64,000 nucleotides of DNA from Voacanga thouarsii. Its lineage: Eukaryota > Streptophyta > Magnoliopsida > Gentianales > Apocynaceae. The position numbers were made by a program, and so were the translations under genes. Below, in pieces: positions 12,590 through 22,780 of this stretch; positions within the stretch are counted from its first letter, which is position 1; every line of letters starts with the position of its first letter. The notes under the pieces are model-generated. The model did no database searches. It saw only the letters and a list, made by a program, of their open reading frames with translations, and was not told the origin of the DNA. The stretch is taken from contig JANUWF010002425.1 of assembly GCA_026120185.1 (NCBI GenBank), forward strand, positions 1,178,001 through 1,242,000. Reading direction: 5' to 3'.

Positions 12590-12660
12590 TATGATAGAAT
12601 TTGAACCCAAGACCTCAAGAATCAATTCTAAGGCTCTAACCACTACACCACAACAACTCT
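12590..12660 (-). other. tRNA-like sequence near the 3' end of the giant LTR
   Basis: On the minus strand TGGTGTAGTGGTTAGAGCC (A-box-like, within 12632-12650) is followed by GGTCTTGGGTTCAAATTC (B-box-like, within 12597-12614) at tRNA-like spacing, with a possible AGAAT/ATTCT anticodon stem between them. The acceptor stem does not pair, so it is not a functional tRNA gene. It may be a captured tRNA-derived piece or a Pol III-like promoter relic. Confidence 0.4.
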
Positions 12661-12903
12661 TATTCTTATTTTCTCTCTAAAAATATTTTTCTATTCAATC
12701 CTCAAGCTATCTCCCTTTTTCCACTTTAGGTAAAAATTACCATTTTGCCCTTCCCACTCAATAATCACAATCAAGCCCTCTAGACTATAAAACATAAATT
12801 CAATGCACATAAAACTATATAAAAATATATTTAAATATGAAATAAAATATGATATACATCACAACCCCCTTACTCTAAGGTTGGTCTCGATTTGGGTTTC
12901 ACA

Positions 12904-13013
12904 GGTAAGGTTTTAAATAACCATGTACATTGGGTGTATGACTCTAGTTAATTAAAACAGACTTATGCAATAGAGTTTCTATGCATCACTTAGTGAAGAT
13001 ATCATGTAACACT
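12904..13013 (+). mobile_element. Copia-type LTR, right part
   Basis: This continues the LTR broken at 8212; the join is marked by the GGTAA duplication (12904-12908). It stops at GAAGATATCA before another TGTAACAC start at 13014. The final CCAACA expected for this LTR type is missing, so the end has been lost. Confidence 0.45.
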
Positions 13014-14356
13014 CTATTACCTATGTAGACCATATAGGCCGGATCTGTTCTATTCAGCTCCTGTTTTGCCGATTTTTCATCGCCTCAAAGTGCATGCCAA
13101 CAGCATGTGGCCGGCGCCGCCTCTCCTGTCCTGGCCGGCACCGCCTCTAGTCTGTTTAGCGATGATTTTGCCGTATTTTACCCATAAAATCTGAAATAAT
13201 GTACAAAATACCTTTCCAAGGGTAAAATCTCAAATATGAAGGAATATGACCAATTATTGCACAAAATATATCACAAAATGGTCTCAAATAACTAAGAAAT
13301 ATATGACTAATCCTTCTAAAATTCCATATATTATGTACTTTAATTTAGTAGATATAATATAATCATTTCCTATTTTGTTCTAAAAACATTATTCTTGGAT
13401 CATAGGATTTAGTTTCCAAATTATTTTCCCCCTAGCCGCCACTACCTTTGTCTGAAGGAGAAGAATATTTCTTCAAATAAACTAGGGTCTTTATTCCCTT
13501 TCTTTTCTAAATTTAAATCCTAAAACCTCCCTTATTTAGCCTTGAGATAGCAGGCCAAGGATGGGGATTATTTCCTTATTCTTTTGTTCCAATTTAGTAA
13601 CAAGATCTATACTTCACAAAAGCTAGAAATTTTATTCTTTCAATTGTAGAATTCGAGATTAAGGGATTCTAGGAGAATAGATATTCTCTTAGCCATCATA
13701 TTATCCACTTACCAATTTTTCTTCCCCTTGATATATACTAAATTCCATGAAAATGATCAAGCTGTGTTTTATTTCCTATAGCCAGCTATAACTCGATCTT
13801 TTTAATTCCCTCTTCAATTTTTGGTAACAAATTCACAACAGCAGTTTTCTACCATTGTTGGAACTAATTTACCTTTCAAAAAGCCGAAGCTTTCCAGTCT
13901 TCACAAATATGTGGATTCAAAATTGTTACCAAATAATCTTTCGACTACAACTATTTTGTTCTTCAATTACAGTAGAAAATACAGTTGTACAATGGCATGC
14001 TTTCCTTCTTGATTCAACTGAATTTAGGAGTAGATCTTGCTCTGTGTTTCAGCCTACGAGCCTCCAAAAACGACCACTCTCTTCTTTAATTCAGCTGGCC
14101 AAAACCATGGCAAAGAATTTAGGAAGGTAGGCTTCTTAATTTCTGCAGCAAAATATTCTATTTTCCTTCTTTAATCACAAAAACAACCATGTGGGTTTCC
14201 TTTCCAAATTTCCAGGAATCTCAATGATTTCTCTTCCTTACACGAATTTCCACTTTAGTTCGGCCAAGAGGAGTGAATCACTTTCTACTCTAGCAAAGTC
14301 AAAGCAAATGCAGTTGAAATTGGGTCTTCTTTCTCTCATGCAGTATACACACATTA
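13014..14356 (+). mobile_element. TGTAACACTC-type LTR-like sequence, incomplete
   Basis: It opens TGTAACACTCTATTACCTATG and keeps a GGCCGG block, like the start of the 8213 element, so it is probably a diverged relative. Near 13110-13150 GGCCGGCGCCGCCTCTCCTGTCC is followed by a second GGCCGGCACCGCCTC copy, a short direct repeat. Open frames at 13821-14130 and 14191-14481 have no recognisable domain. The right end is not visible because the copia element starts at 14357. Confidence 0.4.
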
Positions 14357-14840
14357 TGTTATGTGGAATTAAACAAATAAGAAGGGCAACAACAATCAAA
14401 CAAACAAAGTGGTTGGAGTGGAGTGGTTGGACAACCACTCCACTAAGACAACGATGGTGGCAATGCTTCTGGTGCCTATAAATAGGCATGTTTTAAGTTC
14501 CAATTGATCACCCAATGAGAGAGCAGTTCAAGAGTTTGTTGTGAGTGTAAAACTCAAAGAAAATTATGAGGGTTAGAGGGTTTGAAAAATTCTCTGGGTA
14601 CTCTCTAGGTATTTTTCTTGGGTTTTGGGTATGAAAAAATATTGTATTTGATATTGTGTGATTGTAATAATTTTTCACATAGTAAATATTTTTCTTAGTT
14701 GTCTTTTGACAACGGCCATGGTTTTTCTCCGCTTTTGGAGTTTTCCACGTAAATCCTTATCTTGTTATTTTTCTCTGTGATTGCTTGACTATTTTATTAA
14801 AAGTAATTTGTGGGGGTAATATGAGATATTTTTTCCAACA
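14357..14840 (+). repeat. 5' LTR of the gag-only copia element
   Basis: 484 bp, TGTTATGTGG...TTCCAACA. A TATA-like TATAAATAGG (14478-14487) lies mid-LTR, followed by a leader with AGTTCAAGAGTTTGTTGTGAG. The 3' copy has the same layout with scattered base changes. Confidence 0.85.
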
Positions 14841-14842
14841 AC

Positions 14843-14853
14843 TGGTATCAGAG
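14843..14853 (+). other. Primer-binding site (initiator tRNA-Met type)
   Basis: TGGTATCAGAG, two bases after the LTR end, matches the start of the classic plant copia primer-binding site complementary to the 3' part of initiator tRNA-Met. Confidence 0.85.
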
Positions 14854-15029
14854 ACTTACAGGGGTATTAATATCTACTTATCGTATGCTCTGTGGTTGCC
14901 ACTAAGGTGGACCTTCCACATTAAAAAATAAGTTAGATTATTATTTACTCTGTATGTTAAGCCTACAAGTACCTTTTGTGCAGTGGAATTTTAGTGTGTG
15001 TTTTACACTAAAATAAAAGTATAGGAAAA

Positions 15030-15863
15030 ATGTCAGCAACTAAATTTGATGTTGAAAACTTTAATGGCAAAATTAATTTTTCCTCATGGCAAGTGCAAGT
15101 CAAGGATTTGTTAATCCAGTCTAGATTGTACAAAGTTTTGAAGGGGAAGCCAATCCCTTTGACCAGCAGAAAAGATTCAGAAGTGTCCGATGATAGCAGT
15201 GGAGACTCAAGAAAGTCCACAATAAGTGCTGAGGACTGGGAGGAGCTAGCTATGCGAGCTGCCAGTCTAATACGGTTCAGTTTAGCAAAGAATGTTCTTA
15301 CTAATGTGGTTGGACTTGCTACAACAAAGGAGATCTAGGATAAGCTTGAAGAATTGTACCATACCAAAAGTGTTTCAAATAGGCTCTATTTGAAAGAGGA
15401 ATTTTATACATTGCAAATGGAGGAAGGCACAAAAATTTTAGATCATCTGAGTGTCCTAAATGGGCTTATTTCTAAACTGAAAACTCTCGGAGTTAAAATA
15501 GAAAATGAGGATAAAGCTCTTCGACTTATCTTGTCTCTTTCATCTATTTACAAAAACATACAACCTATTTTAATGTATAGAAAGGAAACTGTAATTTACT
15601 CAGAGGTGGTGAGTAAATTAATTTCTGAAGAAAGAAAATTAAAAGGAGAAAGCAAACCTTCAGAAAACTCAGTGTTTATTGTTTGTGAGCATAGGAAGAA
15701 AAAGAACTCTATGAAGAAAATTGTATGCTGGGGATATGGACAAACGGGCCACATCAAGAAAAACTGCAAAAAAGGTGGAGTTGGTTCGGCCAATAGCTCC
15801 AAAGAAAAAGATAATGTTACCAATGTCGTTTCCCTAACAGTGGGAGATGGTGAATTGTTTTAA
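15030..15863 (+). pseudogene. Copia Gag, one nonsense codon
   Basis: The nucleocapsid precursor of a Ty1/copia element, 277 codons plus stop in one frame. It starts MSATKFDVENFNGKINFSSW, the typical N terminus of copia Gag, continues through the capsid (UBN2/retrotran_gag) region, and ends with a zinc-knuckle-like CWGYGQTGHIKKNCKK (residues about 233-248), in which the second Cys of the CX2C pair is replaced by Tyr (CX2CX4HX4C family pattern). The only in-frame break is TAG at 15336-15338 in ...TKEI*DKLEELY..., at a position that is Trp in relatives (TGG to TAG). With no frameshift over 830 bp, the gene has decayed much less than its neighbours. The start codon is chosen for the conserved N-terminal motif and its position 177 bp after the primer-binding site. 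Confidence 0.85.
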
Positions 15864-16201
15864 AGATATATATATGTTCTCATGGCATGATTGCTACCAC
15901 TGGAGATGCCATGAAAGAGGACATATGATTGGCAGCATGTCCACAAATTTGCACATGGGCATTGGTTGATGATTATGCAAGGTGTGTGGTGGAATAAAGG
16001 AATGTCGATAGCTAATGAACTTTCAAAAAATCAGCATGGAAGTTGCACCACAATTGTCAACATGGGCCGAGGTGAAATTCTTGAAGTTGGTGTTAATTTC
16101 AAGTGGATATACTCTTTATGGCGGAGTATGATAATCCTTATGATTGTCGATATTAGACATTGTTTTGATAGCAGAATATTTTGTTTAATTTAGGTGAAGA
16201 T

Positions 16202-16689
16202 TGTTATGTGGAATCAAACAAACAAAGTGAAGGCCAACAACAATCAAACAAACAATGTGATTGGAGTGGAGTGGTTGGACAACCACTGCACTAAGACAGC
16301 AATGGTGGTAATGCCTCTGGTGCCAATAAATAGGCATGCTTTGAGTACCAATTGATCACCCAACGACAGAGCAGTTCAAGAGTTTGTTGTGAGCATAAAA
16401 CTCAAAGAAAATTGTGAGGGTTAGAGGGTTTGGAAAATTCTCTGGGTACTCTCTAGGCATTTTTCTTGGGTTTTGAGTGTGAGAAAAATATTGTATTTGA
16501 TATTGTATGGTTGTAATAATTTTCTACACAGTGAATATTTTTCTGAATTGTCTTTTGACAATGGCCGTAGTTTTTTTCCGTTTTTTGAATTTTTCACGTA
16601 AATCATTGTCTTGTTATTTTTCTCTGTGATTGCTAAACTATTTTATTAAAGGTAATCTATGGGGGTAATAGGGGATATTTTTCCCAACA
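16202..16689 (+). repeat. 3' LTR of the gag-only copia element
   Basis: 488 bp, TGTTATGTGGAATC...CCCAACA. By eye it pairs with 14357-14840 along its whole length, including the TAAATAGGCATG and CTCTGGGTACTCTCTAGG blocks. Confidence 0.85.
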
Positions 16690-19255
16690 CATTGAGCTAT
16701 GATTTCAGTACGACGTCATTTCCTTGTCCTAAATGTCATTTCCTGAATGTAGATATATATTGTTGTAATTATGATGGGTGCAACTAACTAATGGTCCTAA
16801 TTAGGAGAAATTTTCACGCTTTGTTGAGCAACGTGCAGTGTTTGCATCAGTTCATGCCCATGAGACATTATTAATCTTTGGAAAATTATTTAATAACCAG
16901 TTTGTAGGGGTAATTGGCATACTGGTGATTGATAATAGAAGTCACCAAAAAAAAGAAAATGGAAAAGTTTTATCTTTTAGAGCATCATAACATTGAACTT
17001 ACCAAACATAAAAAACAAATCATTTTTAGCTACCTTTTATTACAGAATATATATATATATATATATAGTGTGTGTGTGTTTGTGTGCGTGTATGTATATT
17101 ATTGACCTTTCTTGAAAAGAAAATTTTTAACTAGCAAATGGATATTACAACCTAACCTAAGTAAGAAATTTCAGTTTAATCATCTAAGGATTAGCAATGT
17201 GATTCCTGTAAATTGCGCTTTTATTCAAAAGCCTTTCTTTTCTTTGAATATAAGATTCCATGGAGTTCTCGTATATCATTCTTGTATTGCATTTTTCGAT
17301 TTACTCTCCTCCTTCTTACTTCTTTTCAATAATAAAAATTCTTCTTTTTATCTAATGCTTTTGAGAAAGGAAAATGAAAAAAATAAAAAATTATTTTGTT
17401 CAGATCCGATCCTCCTAAATATTGATTTGCCAATGGATTATTTTGACAGATATTAATCATGAGCCCATGAATGAGTGAGTATGGACACTTTGAAGATGAT
17501 TAGGCTTCTAGAATTTATTTCAAATTGGACATTAAACTCTTTATTGGTTTTGAACTAATGATTTTTTCCCATTTGCTAATTTCAGATTAATTTGCACACA
17601 CTTTTAGCTTCAAGTTTGTAATCCACTTTAATTGTTTCATAAATGACTCTTGTAAATTTTTTGTTTCCCTCATGACTACAAATTTTTGCATTTTGATCCT
17701 TAATGTTTTGAAGTTGTTGTAGTGATACTATAACCATTTCATTTGATTTGTTAGAGTACTAAAAGCCTCTAGAGAGAGGTAATCAATCTCCAAACTAGCT
17801 TGTAGGAGCAAAGCTCGGTCTTAAAAATTGCATTGCTAGATTTTATGCTCTCCAAGTTGGTCAGTAGATGGGACTAAAATCTACTCTCTAAAGACGCAGA
17901 AGTTGTCTACTCTAAAATCTACTTCATTGGTGCGTGATATGATTATAGATGAAGATAACTTAATCGTTTGGAGGATGATGTTGCAAGAGCAGTTGCCCAA
18001 CTGACAGAGCATGTTCTTTTAAAGAGTAGTCTACGTTTTAGGTCAATCTAAAAACATCTCCTGCACAATTTTCTCTTTCCGTGGGTCCCACCACATTTCA
18101 TGCTGAGCAAATCCTGTGGTCCAAACCTAGATACATGTATCCACACCATATTTCCGTTCTTCGGCAACTTGTCTTTTTTTTTTTTTTTTTGCAGAGGGTG
18201 TCTGGTGGGGGGGGGGTGGTCAGGGAGCGATCTTTGTGGGTTTTGAAAATCTTTGGATTCAATTGCTTGTGTATTGCAAAAGGGAAGGTTCTGGTTTGTC
18301 AGAGTTTTTATTTCATGGCACTATACATCTGACTGCATGTATCACAATGGTTATAGACTCCGGCAATATCGCAGAACGAAACGACTTCCAAAGTTTTATG
18401 CCAGCGAATTTCAAACATAACCTTCAATACATAATTAATATTCTAATTCAAGGATCGTGTAAAAATAATATAATATCGTGAAAATGCAAGTGAATGAGCA
18501 CGAACAATATTTGAAGAAATATTTGAATGACATTGATTTGAGCAGCAGAGCATGCAATTTTGTAAAGCACTTGGCCATTTTTAGGAATGCTAGCAATGTT
18601 CATGCCCTCATTTATTGTTTTATAAATTTGAAAGCTAATTAGGGGAACAATTTAGTTGCTATGGCATTACTATCTTATAACCTTATATTCCCGGAAAACA
18701 TCATAAATTTGTGATTTTTTTGCCTAAGGCAAAATCCAGTGCAAATTATAGGTTTTAAATAATTTCTGCCTTTGGAGGCTTTCCATATCCAGTACCAAGT
18801 AGCTTTCATCTGTTGCATTTTCTAAGGTTTTGGGCCCATTCTTATAATTACTTTTATTTATTTAATAAGTAGGAATTATTTAATTTTTGTGCAATCTATG
18901 TACAATAGATATGTGTGTATGTGTGTGCATGCGAGCATGCAGCATGCACACTTGTGTGTTGAGAAGAAAACTCAAAGAAAAATTATTTTTAGTTAACAAA
19001 CCTGAGTTAGCATAAAAAAAGCATAGTTGAATAAAAAGTTTAATGAGATTTAAAATTTTAGGGTTATTATTAACCACAAACAATTCATTGAAATGCCAAG
19101 AAATATTCCTACTGCATTATGACTTTTAATTACATGCAAAAATTATGGTAACATGTTTCGAATAGTAAGGTAGTGCATTTAAGTAAAAGACAGAGATGTT
19201 ACGGCATTTGCTTTATGAACGGAGTAAATGCTAATGCTATATATGGATCTCTGCA
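16690..19255 (+). repeat. Segment A of a threefold repeated genomic segment
   Basis: No gene or transposon domain is recognisable, but long stretches recur in reverse complement in segments B and C. 16713-16870 matches 50880-51045; 17950-18140 matches 50580-50760; 18240-18770 matches 61610-62056; 18790-19170 matches both 50030-50575 and 55740-56090; 19190-19250 matches 49870-49985. The order is the same in all copies, so this is duplicated DNA, not scattered repeats. It has an (AT)n/(GT)n run (17047-17092) and a T18-GCAG stretch followed by a G10 run near 18173-18216. Short ORFs inside have no known domain. Confidence 0.7.
17047..17092. repeat. (AT)n followed by (GT)n microsatellite
   Basis: About 21 bp of AT repeat passes directly into a GT-rich run. 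Confidence 0.85.
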
Positions 19256-20303
19256 TTTGCATACATAATTTTTGTTTAAATTTAAAAAATAAGTCATCGC
19301 AAAGTCCTTGTTAATTTGTGATGACCATTCAAATTTTAAAAATAAATTTACTTTTAAAATTTTGAAAAATGAGTCGTCTCAAATTCGTTGCTAATTAGTG
19401 ACGACTTTGCGGCCATTCAAAATTTTAAAAAAATTATTTTTTAAAATTAAAAAAAATTAGCCATCACAAATTCATTACTAATTAGTAATGAAATTGCGGT
19501 GGCGAATTTTTTCAAAATTTTATTTTTAAATTTTGAACGGCCATCGCAAAGTCGTTGCTAACTAGATTAGTAATGGCTCATTTTTTCAAATTTTAAAAAA
19601 TAATTTTATTTTCAAAATTTGGAAGGCGGTAGCAAATACGTCGCTAACGAGCAATTGATTTATGATTGCCTTCCAAAATTTGAAAATAAGTTTATTTTTA
19701 AATTTTGAAAAATGAGTCGTCGCAAATCTCTCGCTAATTAACTACGGATTTGCAACAAAAAATTGGGTCGTCACAGATCTATCGCAAATCCCTTACAAAT
19801 CCATTGCTAATTTACAAAAAAAAAATATATACTATATAATTAATAAATAGTACAATAAATCACAATAACATCAATAGCTTAATGGCGGAATATGTGTTCT
19901 CTCACAATAAGGACGCGGGTTCGAGCCCCGTGTTCGACATAATCTCATAATCTTTTTGGCCGGTCAAATTAGGCTGGCGGGGCTAGTCAGGTCCGGTTAG
20001 CCCGGATGGGGAACTAATTAATCAAAAAATTTTAATCGTTGCAAATCTGTTAATAAATTAATTAATTTTTTTTAAAATAAATTTTTTTTGCCTTTGCAAA
20101 TACATCGCTAAATTAATTAATTTTTTTAAATAGAATTTTTTTTACCGTCACAAATCTGTTATTACGTTAATTGTAATGTCATCAATTAAATGGCCGTAAA
20201 AAATCCATCGCTGTTTGCGACGAATTTTCATTCCGTTGCAAATTTCGAAGCCCGTTTTAGTGACAATCGTAATCCGTCGCTAATTTGGTGTTTTCTTGTA
20301 GTG
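19256..20303 (+). mobile_element. Non-autonomous CACTA element, right end intact
   Basis: The right end reads ...GGTGTTTTCTTGTAGTG, whose reverse complement is CACTACAAGAAAACACC, the standard plant CACTA terminus. The interior is full of subterminal repeats around CGTCGCAAAT / GCTAATTAG in both orientations, where transposase is expected to bind. There is no transposase. The left terminus is not visible; the repeats begin near 19290. It sits at the edge of segment A and next to the LINE ORF1 relic. Confidence 0.7.
19875..19930 (+). other. tRNA-like A-box/B-box pair inside the CACTA element
   Basis: TAGCTTAATGG (19875-19885) fits the Pol III A box and GGTTCGAGCC (19918-19927) fits the B box, 33 bp apart, with a CGCGGGTTCGAGCCCCGTG T-arm that pairs perfectly. 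The 5' acceptor half is missing, so it is not a tRNA gene. It could be a tRNA-derived SINE fragment carried by the CACTA element. Confidence 0.5.
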
Positions 20304-20329
20304 GGAGAAAACCGCAGCTATTCCCCTAA

Positions 20330-21830
20330 TTTTCCAAATTAAGAGATTCATGTTAAATGATAGAGGAAAAGAACCGGTGAGAAGCCTTAGCTCGACCAGT
20401 GGGCTGAGTTCTAATGTCTGGATCCTTCTTTTGTGGCTGTGCTGGGTGAGCTCTCTGCATACCCTTCATTCGTTGAACTATAATCCATTCCTAGAAATCA
20501 TCCTTCAGAGTTTTTGAGTCAGAATCCGAGAAGGCATTTTTCTTCGTTGTCTCTTTATCATTGCTTATTTTATGATCATCAAGGGACTTGCCAGAATAAA
20601 GGAACGATCCTTCTAGCGGCATATGAGCAACATCTGCAATTGAAGGAACGTGTTGTTGAGTCACTACTGACGCTGGGTTCTCCGTGCTGAATTGGAAACG
20701 AGATCAACTATATCAGAAATCCCACCCACCAAAAGGGCCGAAGAGATATCTTTTGAGATGTTCTATTCAATTGAGGCCACTAGATTAACATCATGCATCA
20801 ACATAGTACCAGAGATCGGAAGATCCTTCGTTTTTGCGGAGATGTGATTCCCTAGTGCAATATCATCAGCTGTTACTACTAGAGATGAAGATCTCTTATT
20901 AGTCAATGCAGACACCGTAGTTTTCAAATATGGAGTTGGGCTAGAAGGCTTAGTATGTAAAGAAGATGACTCCTTTGATGTAGGGTTTGTGGAAACCCTA
21001 GTTTTTGCAACCCAATGTTCGGTTGGTTTTTCTGATGTTGAGGCTTGCTTTCCCGGCCGCCGTTATTTTGGGGTTTAGCTATATTTTTTGGCCTGGTCAG
21101 ACAAGCAGTCTAGCAATGCCCTAAACGTGAGCAAGTTTTGCAATAGAGGAAGATTTTCATACAGTACGGGTTGAAAAAAGCCCTCATCACCAATGCCAAT
21201 CCATACCCTTTTAGGGATGTGTTCAGCCAAATCCAGTTCAACATACACCTTAGCCATGCTGGGTCTAGTTAGATTAGCAGTGGCTTTATCTATTTTTTAG
21301 CGGCTTGCCAATGGTAGAGGCAATAGAGAACAAAGAAGATTTTTTGAAAAAATGTATCGGAAGATGTTCAAAGCCGATCCACACTGGAACCACTGATGGG
21401 TCAGATAAAACACGGAAATCTAGTGTCCATTTTAATATCTTCATTGGGAACCCGAGCAAAAACCAGAGGCCTTTTAGCCAGAGTCTCAAATAGTCCTCCT
21501 CTAGAGAAGGCCTGATGAGAACATGCTTTCTGTCGAGCCAACCAATTTGCACTTCTCCTTTAAGACCGATCGTGCGAAACTCTTTTCTGATAGCCTCCAT
21601 GGAAGGCTTGCCATGAAAGAATGCTCCAACCAATGCAAATTTGAAAGGGGCTGCGAGGGAAGAGACTTCTTCCATAGAGAAAATAATTGCAGGTTCTCCG
21701 ATGTGAAGACTTGGGAACTTAACCATAGAGGGCAAGGCCGAAGTGAATAAAGAGGAGAAAGATTTTTTACCCAGCCGAGGTCATGGACCAAAGGTGCCGG
21801 CGATTGGGGAGCAGGCAGCACCTCCACCAT
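20330..21830 (-). pseudogene. LINE ORF1-like protein relic (DUF4283 plus zinc knuckle)
   Basis: L1-type plant LINEs encode an ORF1 RNA-binding protein with an N-terminal DUF4283 domain and a CCHC zinc knuckle. On the minus strand the start is at 21830 (MVEVLPAPQSPAP). One frameshift near 21740 leads into DUF4283: SMVKFPSLHIGEPAIIFSM, FKFALVGAFFHGKPS, WLDRKHVLIRPSLEEDYLRL and LDFRVLSDPSVVPVWIGFEH. A stop near 21286 and another frameshift lead to CKTCSRLGHCWTAC (about 21090-21130), a CX2CX4HX4C knuckle. A degenerate charged tail runs to about 20330 (EWIIVQRMKGMQ). ORF2 is absent on this side, where the CACTA end abuts. A second, cleaner copy of the N-terminal part lies at 24037-24489. Confidence 0.75.
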
Positions 21831-21836
21831 GGCGGT

Positions 21837-22270
21837 AAGCTAAAAAACGGAAAGCTTTAGGAAGAAGGTTGCGTCACCGAATCCATATCCAAACAAAAGT
21901 TAGAAAAAATTTGCAAATCCATATCTAAATATCCAGTCATATCATATGAACTCCTTTTTTATTTTTTTTAAAGTAAAATAGATTTCAAAATAAATTATTT
22001 CGAAAAAATAAATTTTATATATATATATATATATATTAAAAGCTTGTAAATATTCATTAGGATTCACCTAAAAAAAAAAAAAGAATCTACAATTGGATGC
22101 AATATTTTTTTTTTTTTGGTCAACTTCTCTTATTGCTCTATCTGTTTGCATACTTTCTACTTTTGAATATGTTTATTGCTTTTCCACAAGAATTCCGTCC
22201 AATTTTTTTTGGTTTTGATTCATTGAATCCAATTACATTCTACAATTTTAAAATCAAAACATTTGTTATG
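21837..22270 (+). repeat. Segment A continuation, copy g1
   Basis: AT-rich, non-coding. It is a direct repeat of 24490-24920 and an inverted repeat of 54880-55255 in segment C and, in part (about 22120-22270), of 47770-47960 in segment B. Shared blocks include CATATCTAAATATCCAGTCATA, TGCTCTATCTCTTTGCATAC and GATTCATTGAATCCAATTACATTC. It contains an (AT)n run at 22018-22034. Confidence 0.65.
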
Positions 22271-22328
22271 CAAGCTCACCTAAATCTGTAGCTCCTGGAA
22301 CAGCTTCCTTCTTTGGGTTTTCTCTTCC

Positions 22329-22780
22329 CACTACAAGAAAGTTGGGTTTTAGCGACAACATTTTTGTCATTAAAAGTGCTAATTTCCGCGCTAAAGGGTT
22401 GCTGGAGACCTTTAGTGAGGAAAAAAATTTTCTCTCCCTTTCCTCGCCGTCACCAAAGCTATTTGGTGACAAAATTTTCAATTTCCTCGCCAAAGATTGT
22501 TCTTTAGGGAGGAAAATTTTTCCTCTCCGAAGGCTTTGCTTTTAGCTAGGAAAAATTTCCTCGTTAAAGCTAAAAATATTTTGTCGCGAAAAGATGTAGT
22601 TTTGTCGCCAATGATATTTTTAGCGACAAAAAAAATTTCCTTGCAAAAAATATATGTATTTTTAGAAATTAAATATAAATTTGAGAAAAATTTTATTATT
22701 TGTCGTGAAAAAAAAATTTCCTTGCCAATGCAAAATTTTTTTGTCACTAAGAATTATTTAATTTTTTCGGACCACAACAT
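22329..22780 (+). mobile_element. CACTA-type element, left end
   Basis: CACTACAAGAAAGTTGGGTTTTAGCGACAAC at 22329 is a CACTA terminus. Subterminal repeats follow (TTTAGCGACAAAA, TTTTGTCGCCAA, AATTTCCTCGCC) in both orientations up to about 22750. No matching right terminus is visible. The overlapping open frames on both strands are repeat artefacts. Confidence 0.6.

Larger units (their letters stand above)
8213..12903 (+). mobile_element. 4,691-bp solo giant LTR (probable Tekay/Del-like gypsy)
   Basis: The element runs from TGTAACACCCCG to GGGTTTCACA and has a perfect GGTAA duplication on both sides. It contains no gag or pol similarity that I can see, only short ORFs, so it is best read as one very long LTR left after LTR-LTR recombination. 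Landmarks: GGGCCGGGGATGTCGCTCCG and GGTCTTTATAACTAG near the start, ATCTCAGTAAG at 8532-8542, paired GCACAGAGGTGGCTCTCAC-type repeats at 8818-8893, an (AT)n run at 10165-10189, a (GA)n run at 10923-10945 and a tRNA-like stretch at 12590-12660. An alternative is a non-coding (LARD-like) element with short terminal repeats, but I see no internal pair of LTRs. Confidence 0.75.
14357..16689 (+). mobile_element. Gag-only Ty1/copia element (TR-GAG-like), 2.33 kb
   Basis: Two near-identical LTRs (14357-14840 and 16202-16689, both TGTTATGTGGAAT...CCAACA) flank a 1.36-kb interior with a primer-binding site and a gag gene but no protease, integrase or reverse transcriptase. The flanks are CATTA (14352-14356) and CATTG (16690-16694), a plausible 5-bp duplication with one change. 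Small non-autonomous plant elements with LTRs and only gag are known as TR-GAG elements. An alternative is internal deletion of a full copia element; the 338 bp after gag show no pol remnant that I recognise. Confidence 0.8.

Noticed and set aside
7725..13013. Complete copia-type solo LTR ending at 13013
   Set aside because: The end GATATCA lacks the CCAACA expected opposite TGTTGG, and no duplication of TTGTG follows; the LTR is truncated.
13821..14481. Two open frames of 91-96 codons as a host gene
   Set aside because: No domain or codon pattern, and the region begins as an LTR-type sequence; probably chance frames.
19875..19990. tRNA gene
   Set aside because: Only A-box, B-box and T-arm are present; no acceptor stem or anticodon arm pairs.
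19256..22400. One large CACTA element spanning both CACTA-type ends
   Set aside because: The terminus at 20303 is a right end and that at 22329 a left end facing away from it, so they belong to two elements.
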